Part shown: piece by piece, positions 18,025 to 27,585 of the stretch
Numbering within the stretch: position 1 is the stretch's first letter
Layout: the number at the start of each line of letters is the position of its first letter
Source: Nocardiopsis sinuspersici
GTDB lineage: Bacteria > Actinomycetota > Actinomycetes > Streptosporangiales > Streptosporangiaceae
Assembly (NCBI GenBank): GCA_008638415.1
Contig: VWVT01000010.1
Span: forward strand, 273,098-337,097
Direction: 5' to 3'
DNA: 64,000 nt
Translations under genes and position numbers: made by a program
The notes under the pieces: model-generated
Told to the model about the DNA's origin: nothing
Seen by the model: only the letters and a program-made list of their open reading frames with translations
Database searches by the model: none

Positions 18025-20037
18025 ATGCGTCCCCCGTTCCCCGCGACCGCTGTCCGCCGCGCGCTGTCGTTCCTGACGGTGCCGCTGCTGGCCGTTCTCG
18101 TGGTGCTCCCCGCCGCCCCCGCCCACGCCGGTCCCGAGGACCGCCCCGAGGGCGGGGTGAGCGACGCCGAGTACTTCGCCGGACTCCTGGAACAGCGGCC
18201 CGAGGGCGAGGCGGTCGTCGTCCACGAGTCGCTCGCGGGCGACTACGACCTGGCGGAGCTGGAGCGGAGCCTGAACGACTCGTTCGGCCGGCTGGACGTC
18301 CCGTACCACGTCGTGGCCAGCGCCGTCCCGGAGAACGCGTCCTGGGGCCGTCCCTTCCTCTCCGCCCTGCAGGACCGTGTGGGCGAACCCGGTCTGTACG
18401 TCCTCCTGAAGCCGGGGGCCTCCCGGGTACAGGCGATGGCCCGGCAGGTGGACCTGCCCGTGGAGGAGGCGGACCGGGTGCTCTCCTGGGAGAGCGCGTT
18501 CACCTACTACACGCCGCTGGACACGATGGCCGACACCTTCGTGGACACGCTGACCGCCCCCGACCTCGCCGAGCGGGCCGAGCCGCGGTGGTACGCGGCC
18601 CTCCCGGCCGGCTGGTGGCTGAAGCACCGCATCGACGAGCTGGGGCTGAGGACCGTCAGCGGCCCGGCGGCTCTGGGCGAGGCCACCGCGGTCACCGCCG
18701 GCATGACGGTGACGGTGTGGCTGCTCCTCACCGCGGTCCGCTCGGGGAGGCGCGGCCGGGCCACCGCGGTGGGGCTCACCGCAAGGCCGCCCGGGGACCG
18801 GGCCCTGGCGGCGGGCAGGACCCTGGTCCTCCTCGCGGGGACCGCCACCGTGGCCGCGTCCCTGATCCACCTCAACACCTCGGCCCTGCCCAAGGAGGAA
18901 GAGCAGGTGGGGCCGCCCCGGCCCTCCCTCGCCCCCTACGTCACCTCCACGGTCCGGGTCGACCGGGTCGCCGCGCAGATGCGGGACGATCCCCTGTACG
19001 TGGACCCCCTGGCGGGGGAGAGCGCGGAGGCGCTGTCCGGGATCGCCGAACGCGTGGCCGGCATCGAACCGCCGGTCTACACCGCGGTGCTTCCCATGAG
19101 CCGGTCCGACGAGTCCGGCGGCGACCCGGAGGTCTTCGCGCACGCGCTCCACCACGCCATGGACGAGAACGGCGTCTTCGTCGTCGTGAGCGCCGAGGCC
19201 GGAACCGCCCCCGAGGTGAAGGCGGCCCTGTTCGGGGTGGCCCTTCCCGAGGAGGCCGGACGGTATCCCCTGACGGACGTGACCGGAACCCGGTTCGACT
19301 ACACGGCCGCACAGGCGCTGGACGAGCTGCTGGACGAGCTGGAGAAGGTGTCGGCCGCTCCGGAGAAGGAGCCACCGGTGCCGAGCTGGATCGAGTGGGG
19401 GACCGAACCGGCCCCCGAACCCTCGAAGCTGTCCGAGTTCGCCTCCGGGGACTTCGGCAAGGCGCTGTTCGCGGTCGGCCCCCTCTCCGCTCTGGCGGTC
19501 CTCGCCCTGGTGTGGTCCGCGCTCGGCGCCGTGACGCGTATGGACACCGTGCCCGGACGCCTCCTGCGGCCGCGTGCCGACCGGGCGGTCCGCCGCGCCG
19601 CCAAGGCGGTCCAGAAGGCTCCGGCCGACCGCGCCGGCCTGGACGGGGCTCTGCGCGAGACCGACGCGGCCATGGCCGTCCTGGGCGGTGAACCGGACGA
19701 ACTCGACCTGGTCGGGGTCGTGGTGCTGGCGGACCGCGCGGTGCGCCGGCTCGACTCCGATCCCGACACCGCGGCCGGGGCCGGGGCCCCGGTCTGTATG
19801 GTGAATCCCCTGCACGGCCCGTCGGTCCTGCACGGCCCCCGCCACCGGCAGCCCGTGTGCGCCTCCTGCGCCCTGCTGTCGGACCGGATGCGCGAGCGCC
19901 GCACGCTCAGGGTCGCCGTCCCCCCGGGCGGGCGCCGGCCGCACCTGGAACTGGACCGACGGTGGGTCGTGACCGGATACGGGGCCGGGGGCCGACTCGA
20001 CGCCGAAGACCTGATGGGGGAGTCCCATGTTCGCTGA
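18025..20037 (+). CDS. exported membrane protein with NPLHG/CxxC C-terminal motif (paralogue 1)
   Basis: A 670-residue protein of unknown function. It has a signal peptide (about residues 1-32, ending APAHA), an extracytoplasmic domain of about 180 residues, a transmembrane segment near 232-247, a short cytoplasmic stretch, a second hydrophobic segment (LVLLAGTATVAASLIHL), a second outside domain, and a third hydrophobic segment (LFAVGPLSALAVLALVWSAL). The domain beginning DDPLYVDPLAGE and running to GVFVVVSAEAG looks like the TPM fold. The cytoplasmic end carries C-x3-NPLHG, later C-x2-C (PVCASCAL), then VVTGYG. ATG 18025 has an AGTAGG ribosome site 8 nt upstream. It overlaps the next gene by 11 bp and is paralogous to it. 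Confidence 0.7.
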   Translation: MRPPFPATAVRRALSFLTVPLLAVLVVLPAAPAHAGPEDRPEGGVSDAEYFAGLLEQRPEGEAVVVHESLAGDYDLAELERSLNDSFGRLDVPYHVVASAVPENASWGRPFLSALQDRVGEPGLYVLLKPGASRVQAMARQVDLPVEEADRVLSWESAFTYYTPLDTMADTFVDTLTAPDLAERAEPRWYAALPAGWWLKHRIDELGLRTVSGPAALGEATAVTAGMTVTVWLLLTAVRSGRRGRATAVGLTARPPGDRALAAGRTLVLLAGTATVAASLIHLNTSALPKEEEQVGPPRPSLAPYVTSTVRVDRVAAQMRDDPLYVDPLAGESAEALSGIAERVAGIEPPVYTAVLPMSRSDESGGDPEVFAHALHHAMDENGVFVVVSAEAGTAPEVKAALFGVALPEEAGRYPLTDVTGTRFDYTAAQALDELLDELEKVSAAPEKEPPVPSWIEWGTEPAPEPSKLSEFASGDFGKALFAVGPLSALAVLALVWSALGAVTRMDTVPGRLLRPRADRAVRRAAKAVQKAPADRAGLDGALRETDAAMAVLGGEPDELDLVGVVVLADRAVRRLDSDPDTAAGAGAPVCMVNPLHGPSVLHGPRHRQPVCASCALLSDRMRERRTLRVAVPPGGRRPHLELDRRWVVTGYGAGGRLDAEDLMGESHVR

Positions 20038-21334
20038 GCACCGATCCGCCCGCTTCCGGCCGGCCGTGGCGGCGGCGCTTCTGGCCGTCGCCCTCGTGCC
20101 CGCCGCGCCGTCGGTCGGCCGGGCCGACACGGTCCAGGAGGAGATGAGCGCGACGGAACGGGTCGTGGCCGAGCTCGAGGAGTCGCCGGTCCACGTCGAC
20201 CCCTCCTACGCGAGTGCCTTCCCCGAGGAGCTCGCCCAGGAGATGGGGCAGCGGATCACCGAATCCGGCGTGCCGCTGCGCGTGCTGGCCGTCCCCCTGA
20301 TCGAGGGCGGGGACTGGAACGGCCAGGCGGACCTCATGGCGGCGGCCGTGCACGACAGGATCGGCGGCGAGGGGCACTACCTGGTCCTGGACGGGGAGAG
20401 GCTGTCCGGGCACGACTTCTCCACGGGGAGCGCGACCCAGGTGAGCCGCGGCTTCTACGCCTCCCAGGCCGTCTCCATGGAGATGGGCTATGACGCCCCG
20501 GTCGCGGAGCGCGTGGAGAGGGCGGTGGAGGTCGCGCTGTCCGACGACCCCGAGGGGATCTACACCGCCGCCGACGAGCAGCGGCGGACGGGGGTGTCCG
20601 ACTGGTACTACTCGCTCGGGCCGGGCACGTACGCGCTGTTCACGGTGCTGCCCTGGGTCCTGGCCGGACTCGCCCTGCTCGGGCTGGGCGTGGCCCTGTT
20701 CCGCTGGCGCAGGCCCCGCAGGGCCCCGTCGCTGCCCCAGCACGCCGCCTTCGACAACGCGAACCAGGCCCGCAGGGACGAACTGGCCGACAGGGCCGGG
20801 AGGGAACTGGTGGAGGTCGGTGAACGGGTGGGCGCCGCCGTGCCGGCCGCCGACGACCCCACCGCGGTCGAGGCGCTCCACCAGGCACTCGACGCACACG
20901 CGGCGGCCCGCCGGGTCTACGACGGGCTCCCCGAGGAGGGGGCGCTGGCCGACATCGCCGGGGTGCTGGTGCTGCTGGACGCGGCGGAGGACCACATCAA
21001 CCGGGCCGTCCGCCCGTCCGGTCGCCGGCGCTCCACGCCCGTGCGCTCGCACTGCTACGCGAACCCGCTCCACGGGACCGTCACCAAGATGACGCGGTGG
21101 CGCGAGTTCGGCGGGCGCGGTGACGTCACGGTGCCGCTGTGCGCACCGTGCGCCGGGGCCGTCCGCGACCGGCGGCGTCCCACCGTCCTGCCCGCGCGCC
21201 ACCGCGGCCGTGAGGTCCCCTACTACGAGGTGCCCGCGGAGGAGAGCGTGTGGGCGGCCACCGGCTACGGGACGCTCCGGAAGGACCTGGTCGACCGGAT
21301 CCTGCGCGGCGACCACGAGGCCGGTCCGCGGTGA
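20027..21334 (+). CDS. exported membrane protein with NPLHG/CxxC C-terminal motif (paralogue 2)
   Basis: A 435-residue protein related to the preceding gene product. It has a signal peptide (residues about 1-33, ending VGRA), one outside domain beginning ESPVHVDPSYASAFPEELAQ that aligns with the DDPLYVDPLAGE domain of its neighbour, one transmembrane segment near residues 200-225, and a cytoplasmic helical part. Its C-terminus carries C-x2-NPLHG, C-x2-C (PLCAPCAG) and ATGYGTLRKD, the same order as in the first paralogue. The ATG at 20027 has GGGGGAG 5 nt upstream and overlaps the first gene by 11 bp, so translation is coupled. Function unknown; the Cys motif may bind zinc (inference). Confidence 0.7.
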   Translation: MFAEHRSARFRPAVAAALLAVALVPAAPSVGRADTVQEEMSATERVVAELEESPVHVDPSYASAFPEELAQEMGQRITESGVPLRVLAVPLIEGGDWNGQADLMAAAVHDRIGGEGHYLVLDGERLSGHDFSTGSATQVSRGFYASQAVSMEMGYDAPVAERVERAVEVALSDDPEGIYTAADEQRRTGVSDWYYSLGPGTYALFTVLPWVLAGLALLGLGVALFRWRRPRRAPSLPQHAAFDNANQARRDELADRAGRELVEVGERVGAAVPAADDPTAVEALHQALDAHAAARRVYDGLPEEGALADIAGVLVLLDAAEDHINRAVRPSGRRRSTPVRSHCYANPLHGTVTKMTRWREFGGRGDVTVPLCAPCAGAVRDRRRPTVLPARHRGREVPYYEVPAEESVWAATGYGTLRKDLVDRILRGDHEAGPR

Positions 21335-21570
21335 CGGCGGGGCGCCGGGTCCGGTACCGCCGGCCCCGGCGCCCCGTCCCGGCGCCGGGACACCCTCCGC
21401 TCCGACGGGAAGTTCCCGGGCGTGCCGTGTGCCCCCTCAACGCGTGGATACGGTCCGACCTGGGATGACAGTAGTGTGCCGCCTGTCGCGAAACGCCCGG
21501 GAACACGGCACTTGGGCCACAATTGGCGCGTGGGCGTTCAAGACCGGGCCACGGTGGATAACCTCTCACC

Positions 21571-23088
21571 ATGAGTGTGCGGCGGATTATGGGTATCGAG
21601 ACCGAGTACGGGATCTCCGTGCCAGGCAACCCCGGGGCCAACGCGATGGTCACCTCCACCCAGGTGGTCAACGCCTATCTGGCCGCCTCGGCGGCTCGGG
21701 CACGGCGTGCCCGCTGGGACTTCGAGGAGGAGAACCCGCTACGTGACGCGCGCGGCTTCGACCTGACACGTGACGTGGCCGACCCGACCCAGCTCACCGA
21801 CGAGGACCTGGGACTGGCCAACGTCATCCTCACCAACGGCGCCCGCCTGTACGTGGACCACGCCCACCCCGAGTACTCGGCGCCGGAGGTCACCAACCCG
21901 CGTGACGCGGTGCTGTGGGACAAGGCGGGGGAGAGGGTGATGGCCGACGCCGCGGCCCGGGCTGCCGCCACGCCCGGGATCGAGCCCATCCAGCTGTACA
22001 AGAACAACACCGACAACAAGGGCGCCTCCTACGGCTGCCACGAGAACTACCTGATGAACCGGTCGACGCCCTTCGGGGACATCGTCCGCCACCTGATCCC
22101 CTTCTTCGTCTCCCGGCAGGTGGTGACGGGCTCGGGCAAGGTCGGCATCGGCTCCGACGGGCAGGGCACCGGGTTCCAGATCTCCCAGCGCTCCGACTTC
22201 TTCGAGGTCGAGGTGGGGTTGGAGACCACCCTGAAGCGTCCCATCATCAACACACGGGACGAACCGCACGCCGACCCCGACCGCTACCGGCGGCTGCACG
22301 TCATCATCGGCGACGCCAACATGAGCGAGATCTCCACCTACCTCAAGCTGGGGACGACCGCGCTGGTGCTGTCGATGATCGAGGACGGCTTCCTGAGCGC
22401 GGACCTGTCCCTGGAGACCCCGGTGGCCGACCTGCGGGCGGTCTCGCACGACCCGGGCCTCACGCACCGGGTGCGGCTGCGCGACGGGCGTCGGATGACC
22501 GCGCTGGAGCTGCAGTGCGAGTACCTGGACCAGGCCCGCAAGTACGTGGAGGACCGCTTCGGCACCGACGTGGACCCCGACACCGCCGACGTCCTGGACC
22601 GCTGGGAGTCGGTGCTCAACCGCCTGGGCGGCGACCCGATGGACCTGGCCACCGAGCTGGACTGGGTCGCCAAGCTCAAGGTGCTGGAGGGCTACCGCTC
22701 CCGTGACGACCTTGAGTGGTCGCATCCGCGCCTGCAACTGGTGGACCTGCAGTACTCGGACGTGCGGGCCGACAAGGGGATCTACAACCGCCTGGCGGCG
22801 CGCGGGCGGATGCAGCGCCTGCTGGAGGAGCCGGATGTGGTATGCGCGGTCACCGAGCCGCCGGAGGACACCCGGGCCTACTTCCGGGGACGCTGCCTGG
22901 CCAAGTACGCCGACGAGGTGGCCGCGGCCTCCTGGGACTCGGTGATCTTCGACCTGCCGGGTTACGACTCCCTGCAGCGGGTGCCCACCCTGGAGCCGCT
23001 CCGGGGGACCAAGGAGCACGTGGGGGACCTGCTGGACGCCTCCGACACCGCCGCCGACCTGGTCTCGGTGCTCACAGGCGGGCGCTGA
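21571..23088 (+). CDS. dop: Pup deamidase/depupylase
   Basis: A 505-residue member of the glutamine-synthetase-like Dop/PafA family. It deamidates the C-terminal Gln of Pup to Glu and also removes Pup from substrates. Visible features are the nucleotide/metal-site GIETEYGIS near residue 8-16, the conserved Asp96 in [36 protein letters not shown], and [20 protein letters not shown]. The insertion at about residues 38-64, rich in Ala and Arg and ending [10 protein letters not shown], is the Dop loop that PafA lacks, which distinguishes it from the PafA gene at 27586. It begins at ATG 21571 in its own transcription unit and is followed by paired hairpins. Confidence 0.97.
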   Translation: MSVRRIMGIETEYGISVPGNPGANAMVTSTQVVNAYLAASAARARRARWDFEEENPLRDARGFDLTRDVADPTQLTDEDLGLANVILTNGARLYVDHAHPEYSAPEVTNPRDAVLWDKAGERVMADAAARAAATPGIEPIQLYKNNTDNKGASYGCHENYLMNRSTPFGDIVRHLIPFFVSRQVVTGSGKVGIGSDGQGTGFQISQRSDFFEVEVGLETTLKRPIINTRDEPHADPDRYRRLHVIIGDANMSEISTYLKLGTTALVLSMIEDGFLSADLSLETPVADLRAVSHDPGLTHRVRLRDGRRMTALELQCEYLDQARKYVEDRFGTDVDPDTADVLDRWESVLNRLGGDPMDLATELDWVAKLKVLEGYRSRDDLEWSHPRLQLVDLQYSDVRADKGIYNRLAARGRMQRLLEEPDVVCAVTEPPEDTRAYFRGRCLAKYADEVAAASWDSVIFDLPGYDSLQRVPTLEPLRGTKEHVGDLLDASDTAADLVSVLTGGR

Positions 23089-23104
23089 CCCCGTACACGG
23101 GCGT

Positions 23105-23163
23105 CCCGTGCGCCGCGGGCACCGCGGCGCACGGGGACACGCGCCGCCCGGCGCCGCGTGTCC
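23105..23163. terminator. two consecutive hairpins between dop and the S1 protease gene
   Basis: Hairpin 1 (23105-23135) is a perfect 14-bp stem CCCGTGCGCCGCGG / CCGCGGCGCACGGG with a GCA loop. Hairpin 2 (23135-23163) has a 9-bp stem GGACACGCG / CGCGTGTCC. They lie between convergent genes and can end transcription from both sides. The 12-mer CACGGGCGTCCC flanks them at about 23096 and 23167. Confidence 0.75.
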
Positions 23164-23224
23164 CGCACACGGGCGTCCCCCGCCCGCGCCTGCGCGCGGA
23201 CGGGGGACGGATCAGGGAACGGGA

Positions 23225-24376
23225 TCAGCTGGTGCGGATGCGCACGCCCCAGGAGTTCACCATCGGCATGACCTCCTGGTAGTAGGTCGTGCCGCCGGAG
23301 GAGCAGTTGCCGGAGCCACCGGAGGTGACGCCCTGCGCCTGCGAACCGGAGATGAACGAACCGCCGGAGTCACCGGGCTCGGCGCACACGTTGGTACGGG
23401 TGAGCGAGTAGACGGTGCCCTGCGGGTAGCGCACGGTCTGGTTGCGGGCCTGGATGGTGCCGCAGTGCCAGCCGGTGGTGGAGCCGGAGCGGCACACGGC
23501 GGAGCCGACCGGGGCCTGGCTGGTGCCGGTCACCGACTGGTAGCCGCCGTTGTAGCGGGAGACCAGGTTGTGCAGGGTGAAGTTGGACGTGCCCCGCACG
23601 AAGGCGGCGTCGTTGCCGGGGAAGACCGACCGCTCGAAGGTGCCGCGGCCGTTGCCGATGGTGACGCCGGTGCCGACGGTGCCGCAGTGGCCGGCGGTGA
23701 CGAAACCGGGCTGGCCGGAGCTGTTGGTCGCGGGGAAGCCGACGGAGCAGCGGCCGCCCATGTAGTAGGCCACGCCGCCGACGATGTCGGCGTAGGTCTG
23801 CGGGGTCTCGCCGGTCTCCTCCACCTTGACGGCGGAGGCGTCCACACCCGCGTCGGCGAGCAGGGCGTCGACGTCGGCCTCGGAGCCTTCCAGCACCTCG
23901 ACCACGACGGTGTCGCTGGCCACGTCCGGGTACCAGCCCAGGACGCCCTCACGGACCTCGGCCTCGTTGAGGTCCTCGACGACCTCGGTCAGGCCCTCGG
24001 CGCCGTGGGAGACCACGGTGGCCTCGGCGCCGGCGGCCTCGACCGCCTTGACCGCCGAGTCGTCGGTCACCAGGACGGTGAGCTCTTGGGTTTCGGTGTC
24101 GAACAGGGAGCCGCCGTAGGCCTCTCCTGCGGCCTCGGTGGCCTTGGCGTCGGTGTCGATGGCGGCTTCCTGCGCCTCGAGGAGAGACTCGGCCTCGAAC
24201 GGGGACAGGTCGAGGTCTCGCTCGATCGCCTCCAGCATGCTGGACGCGTTGTCGTCGGCGACGGGGGTCTGGGGTACGGGTCCGGTCGCCGCGAGGGCTC
24301 CCGGAGCCATGGACAGTGCCAAGCCGAAGGCCAGTGCTCCTGTGCCGACGGCGGAGATAACGGGGGAGGGTCGCAT
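23225..24376 (-). CDS. secreted chymotrypsin-like serine protease (S1E, Nocardiopsis alkaline protease type)
   Basis: A 383-residue preproprotease. A signal peptide (residues 1-29, ending GALA) is followed by a prodomain to residue 195 with the alpha-lytic-protease-type folding-assistant pattern (ELTVLVTDDSAVKAVEAAGA; GWYPDVASDTVVVEVL). The mature 188 residues start ADIVGGVAYYMGGRCSVGF and carry the triad His230 (TAGHC), Asp256 (GNDAAF) and Ser337 (GDSGG), plus six cysteines for three disulfides. The mature part is very close to known Nocardiopsis alkaline proteases, the best taxonomic marker in the window. AAGGA lies just upstream of ATG 24376. Its place between dop and pup is unusual and probably an insertion; it has no evident link to the proteasome. 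Confidence 0.96.
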   Translation of the reverse strand: MRPSPVISAVGTGALAFGLALSMAPGALAATGPVPQTPVADDNASSMLEAIERDLDLSPFEAESLLEAQEAAIDTDAKATEAAGEAYGGSLFDTETQELTVLVTDDSAVKAVEAAGAEATVVSHGAEGLTEVVEDLNEAEVREGVLGWYPDVASDTVVVEVLEGSEADVDALLADAGVDASAVKVEETGETPQTYADIVGGVAYYMGGRCSVGFPATNSSGQPGFVTAGHCGTVGTGVTIGNGRGTFERSVFPGNDAAFVRGTSNFTLHNLVSRYNGGYQSVTGTSQAPVGSAVCRSGSTTGWHCGTIQARNQTVRYPQGTVYSLTRTNVCAEPGDSGGSFISGSQAQGVTSGGSGNCSSGGTTYYQEVMPMVNSWGVRIRTS

Positions 24377-25444
24377 GGGTCCTTAACTCTCCAGGGGGAT
24401 TGACGGGGGGATCGGGGCTTCCATTCCTGTGGGTACGTAAAGCCCCTTTCGAGGGCCGGAGTTGGTCCGACTCCCGAAGTTCACCGAGACATCCGGTAAA
24501 CGATCCCTAACCATAAGTGCACACTTTGTTGGTGAAAAGACCCTCTTGGTGTAGATCCATTCAGAAGGGGAGGGGATGGTCCCATGACCCCTCGTTTGGT
24601 GATGGCTACGCGTAGTCGCCGTCCGTGCGACCTCCCGATCCTCGCATTCGCGTGATCACGGATCGAAACGGCGCTATGTACGCAAGGGGTGTTCTGTGGC
24701 CGGATGCGGACACTGGTACCGGGTGCCATCGGTGATCATCCGGCTACATGGGTGTAACTCCGGAGGTCACGGGTCCCCTCGAGGGGAGAAATGACCGGTT
24801 CGGTATGCGCACGAAAGGGCGCATGCCTGGCCGGAAGCGGTCGCGGCCGCTGTCCCGCGCCCGCGGCCACGCGTGCACGCGCGGTCGTGACCGCTCCGGC
24901 GGCCCCGGTCCCACCCGGCCTGGCGGCCCGCCGGCGCGGAACCGTCCGAACCGGATCCGTCGGTCGCGGGAGTCCGGCCGAACGGCGTCCGCCGTTCGGC
25001 CGGCGCGCCTCGTCGCCGACGGCACCGACGCACGGACGCGCCATTCGCACGGGAGGGGGAAGTGCCCTGCGATATCAGCTTCGTAGCGCACTATGCGGCC
25101 TGTGGTGGCGGTCTGTTTGACCTTGGGGTTTTTGGCTAAGGTTGATTTCCGTCCACAGGCCCATGGGTAACGCAGGGGGTGCGGAGCGGCCGGACGCGGA
25201 CACCGCCCGGGTCCTCCGCCCGTGGCGGGACGGAGCGCGAGAGCGGTCCCGGGGGTCGGAGCGGCGCTCCGCCTGACACGCCCGGAGCGCGACCGGCACA
25301 CGTACGGGCACGTGCACGGGCATACGGACGGTCCAAGGTAACTAGCGAGTATCGGGCACCGGGAAGGGGGTTGAGGCGCCCGGTGTTGGGCCAAGATAAG
25401 GGCGAGAGCCCCGAACGGGGAGCCCGAACGGGAGGTAGGAAGCC
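24377..25444. other. 1.07-kb region between the S1 protease gene and pup
   Basis: I find no convincing gene. The part near 24420-24740 is less GC-rich and holds the leader and promoter region of the protease, including an inverted repeat GGGGCTT...AAGCCCC (24414-24446). From 24790 the composition becomes GC-rich; one open frame at 24791-25120 has a good ribosome site (GAGGGGAGAA) but an Arg/Pro/Ala-dominated translation with no codon bias. A strong hairpin lies at 24974-25003. The last 100 bp before pup are purine-rich and probably contain its promoter. A short transcript from 24790 to the hairpin is possible. Confidence 0.45.
24974..25003. terminator. strong hairpin in the protease-pup intergenic region
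   Basis: A perfect 13-bp stem CCGGCCGAACGGC / GCCGTTCGGCCGG with loop GTCC. No confirmed gene ends here, so it either ends an unrecognised short transcript or insulates pup. Confidence 0.5.
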
Positions 25445-25648
25445 ATGGCGACGAAGGACACCGGCGGTCAGAAGCACACCTCGCGCCGCGACGAGGAGGT
25501 CGAGGAGACCGAGGCCTCGACCGACGTCCAGGAAGGCAAGGAACAGCTGGACGAGGACGTCGACGACATCCTCGACGAGATCGACGACGTGTTGGAGAAC
25601 AACGCCGAGGACTTCGTCCGGCAGTTCGTGCAGAAGGGCGGCCAGTAG
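25445..25648 (+). CDS. pup: prokaryotic ubiquitin-like protein Pup
   Basis: A 67-residue, acidic, intrinsically disordered tag. It begins [20 protein letters not shown] and has the ARC-binding central region ([20 protein letters not shown]) that becomes helical on the ATPase coiled coil. It ends GGQ: the terminal Gln must be deamidated by Dop before PafA can form the isopeptide bond. The ATG at 25445 has a good GGGAGGTAGGAAG ribosome site. It lies 167 bp upstream of prcB. Confidence 0.98.
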   Translation: MATKDTGGQKHTSRRDEEVEETEASTDVQEGKEQLDEDVDDILDEIDDVLENNAEDFVRQFVQKGGQ

Positions 25649-25725
25649 TCCCCGGCGGCGGTTCGCTGACAGCGCATTCCAGCGCGGCCGGCCCCGCCGC
25701 ACGCAGGACTAGGGTCAGTCCCAAC

Positions 25726-25745
25726 GGCCGGAACACGGTCCGGCC
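25726..25745 (+). terminator. small hairpin between pup and prcB
   Basis: A 7-bp stem GGCCGGA / TCCGGCC with a 6-nt loop lies 77 bp after pup. It may attenuate rather than stop read-through to prcB; no T run follows. Confidence 0.4.
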
Positions 25746-25815
25746 ACAGTCAACAAGAACAGAGGCGTCCCACCCGCCCCCAACACAGGGGTGGGACGCG
25801 AGTGGAGGGAGTCGC

Positions 25816-26658
25816 GTGTTCGAAGGGTTCGAGGGCGGACGGTTGCCTGCCGCTTTCATGAGTGCGGGGACCTCGTCCTTCACCGAGTTTCTCAGTTCGG
25901 TCAGCCCCGAGATGCTGCCCGGACACAAGCTGCCCCCGGGCGGCGGGACCGAGCACCTCACTCCCGACGCCACGACCATCGTCGCCCTGACCTTTCCCGG
26001 GGGCGTGCTGGTGGCCGGTGACCGCCGGGCCACACAGGGCAACGTCATCGCCAACCGCGACATGGAGAAGGTGTTCCGCACCGACGAGTTCTCCGCGGTG
26101 GCCATCGCCGGTTCGGCCGGGATCGGCATCGAACTGGCCCGCCTCTACCAGGTGGAGCTGGAGCACTACGAGAAGATGGAGGGCCGGTCGCTCTCCCTGG
26201 AGGGTAAGGCGAACAAGCTCTCCCAGATGGTCCGCGGCAACCTGGGCATGGCCATGCAGGGCTTCGTCGTCGTCCCGCTCCTGGTCGGCTTCGACGAGAA
26301 CACCGAACAGGGCCGGGTGTTCAGCTACGACGCCGTCGGCGGCCGCTACGAGGAGCACCGCTACCACTCCATCGGGTCCGGCTCGGTCTTCGCCAGGGGA
26401 TCGGTCAAGAAGCTCTACCGCGAGGACCTCGACCAGACCGGCGCCACCAAGGTCGCCCTGGAGGCCCTCTACGACGCCGCTGACGACGACTCCGCCACCG
26501 GAGGCCCCGACCTGCACCGCAAGATCTTCCCCCTTGTCGACGTCATCACCGAGGACGGCCACCGCCGCCTGTCCACCGAAGAGGTCGCCCGCCTGGCGAC
26601 CGAGGTGGTCGAGGGACGCGCGGCCAACCCCGACGGCCCCACGGCCCCGTTGGGCTGA
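25816..26658 (+). CDS. prcB: 20S proteasome beta subunit
   Basis: A 280-residue precursor of the catalytic subunit. A 52-residue propeptide is removed autocatalytically at [11 protein letters not shown], exposing Thr1 (residue 53), the nucleophile. Asp17 (AGDRRAT, residue 69) and Lys33 (DMEKVF, residue 85) are at the correct distances. The [20 protein letters not shown] helix and the C-terminal [14 protein letters not shown] complete the Ntn fold. Start GTG 25816 has a strong GGAGGGAG ribosome site. prcB and prcA are 53 bp apart in one operon. Confidence 0.98.
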   Translation: MFEGFEGGRLPAAFMSAGTSSFTEFLSSVSPEMLPGHKLPPGGGTEHLTPDATTIVALTFPGGVLVAGDRRATQGNVIANRDMEKVFRTDEFSAVAIAGSAGIGIELARLYQVELEHYEKMEGRSLSLEGKANKLSQMVRGNLGMAMQGFVVVPLLVGFDENTEQGRVFSYDAVGGRYEEHRYHSIGSGSVFARGSVKKLYREDLDQTGATKVALEALYDAADDDSATGGPDLHRKIFPLVDVITEDGHRRLSTEEVARLATEVVEGRAANPDGPTAPLG

Positions 26659-26711
26659 GCCGCCCCGTCCCCAACCAGACATCTCCCGACTAGGTAAGGA
26701 AACGATCCGCG

Positions 26712-27473
26712 GTGTCGATGCCGTTCTACGTCGCCCCCGAACAGCAGATGAAGGACAAGGCGGACTACGCGCGCAAGGGTATCGCGCGCGGCCGCAGCGC
26801 CGTCGTCCTGCAGTATGAGGGCGGCATTCTCATGGTGGCGGACAATATGTCCCGCACCCTGCACAAGATCAGCGAAATCTACGACCGCATCGGCTTCGCC
26901 GCCGTCGGGCGCTACCCCGAGTTCGAGAACCTACGCCTGATGGGTGTGCGCTTCGCCGACGTGCGCGGGTACCAGTACGACCGCCGCGACGTCAGCGGGC
27001 GCCAGCTCGCCAACATCTACGCCCAGACCCTGGGCACCGTCTTCAGCGAGAGCCTCAAGCCCTGGGAGGTGGAGATCGTCGTCGCCGAGGTCGGCGACGC
27101 CGCCGACGAGGACGAGATCTACCGCATCACCTTCGACGGCTCCATCGTGGACGAGCAGGGCTTCGTGGCCGTGGGCGGCTCCTCCGAACACGTGTCGGAC
27201 GTGCTCAAGGACCGCTTCGCCGCCGACGCCTCCCTCAGCGCCGCCCTCAACGCGGCCACCCACGCCCTGGCCCGGGAGAACGGTGAGGAGCGCGAACTGG
27301 AGGCCTCCAACCTGGAGGTCGCCATCCTGGAACGGGCGAGGCAGCACCGCAAGTTCCGCCGTATCCACGGCCGACGCCTGACCAGGCTCATCGAGGAGGG
27401 CAAGGCCAACGGACGCGCCGCCTCCGGAGGCGGGACCTCCGGTGCGGACACCGCGGACGAGGCCGACGAGTGA
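26712..27473 (+). CDS. prcA: 20S proteasome alpha subunit
   Basis: The 253-residue structural subunit forms the outer heptameric rings and the gate. The N-terminal MPFYVAPEQQMKDKADYARK includes the gating peptide and helix H0, and GIARGRSAVVLQYEGGILMV starts the Ntn-like fold. It lacks a catalytic Thr at the processed position, as expected for an alpha subunit. The Gly/Asp-rich tail (SGADTADEADE) is dispensable in form. GTG 26712 is used; ATG 26718 is two codons downstream and equally possible. It follows prcB and precedes pafA, as in most actinobacteria. Confidence 0.97.
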   Translation: MSMPFYVAPEQQMKDKADYARKGIARGRSAVVLQYEGGILMVADNMSRTLHKISEIYDRIGFAAVGRYPEFENLRLMGVRFADVRGYQYDRRDVSGRQLANIYAQTLGTVFSESLKPWEVEIVVAEVGDAADEDEIYRITFDGSIVDEQGFVAVGGSSEHVSDVLKDRFAADASLSAALNAATHALARENGEERELEASNLEVAILERARQHRKFRRIHGRRLTRLIEEGKANGRAASGGGTSGADTADEADE

Positions 27474-27585
27474 CCTGGAAACGATGATCCCGGTGCGGCG
27501 CGACCGAGGCGCCGCACCGGACGGGCGGGTGCGGACGGCGAGGCCCCGTCGTCCGCACCCGGTGACGGGAAGTTGGTGAGGCCGC

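Noticed and set aside
24791-25120. Possible 109-residue gene with a good ribosome site before pup
   Set aside because: The translation is dominated by Arg, Pro and Ala, with no codon bias and no recognisable domain; a hairpin lies inside it.
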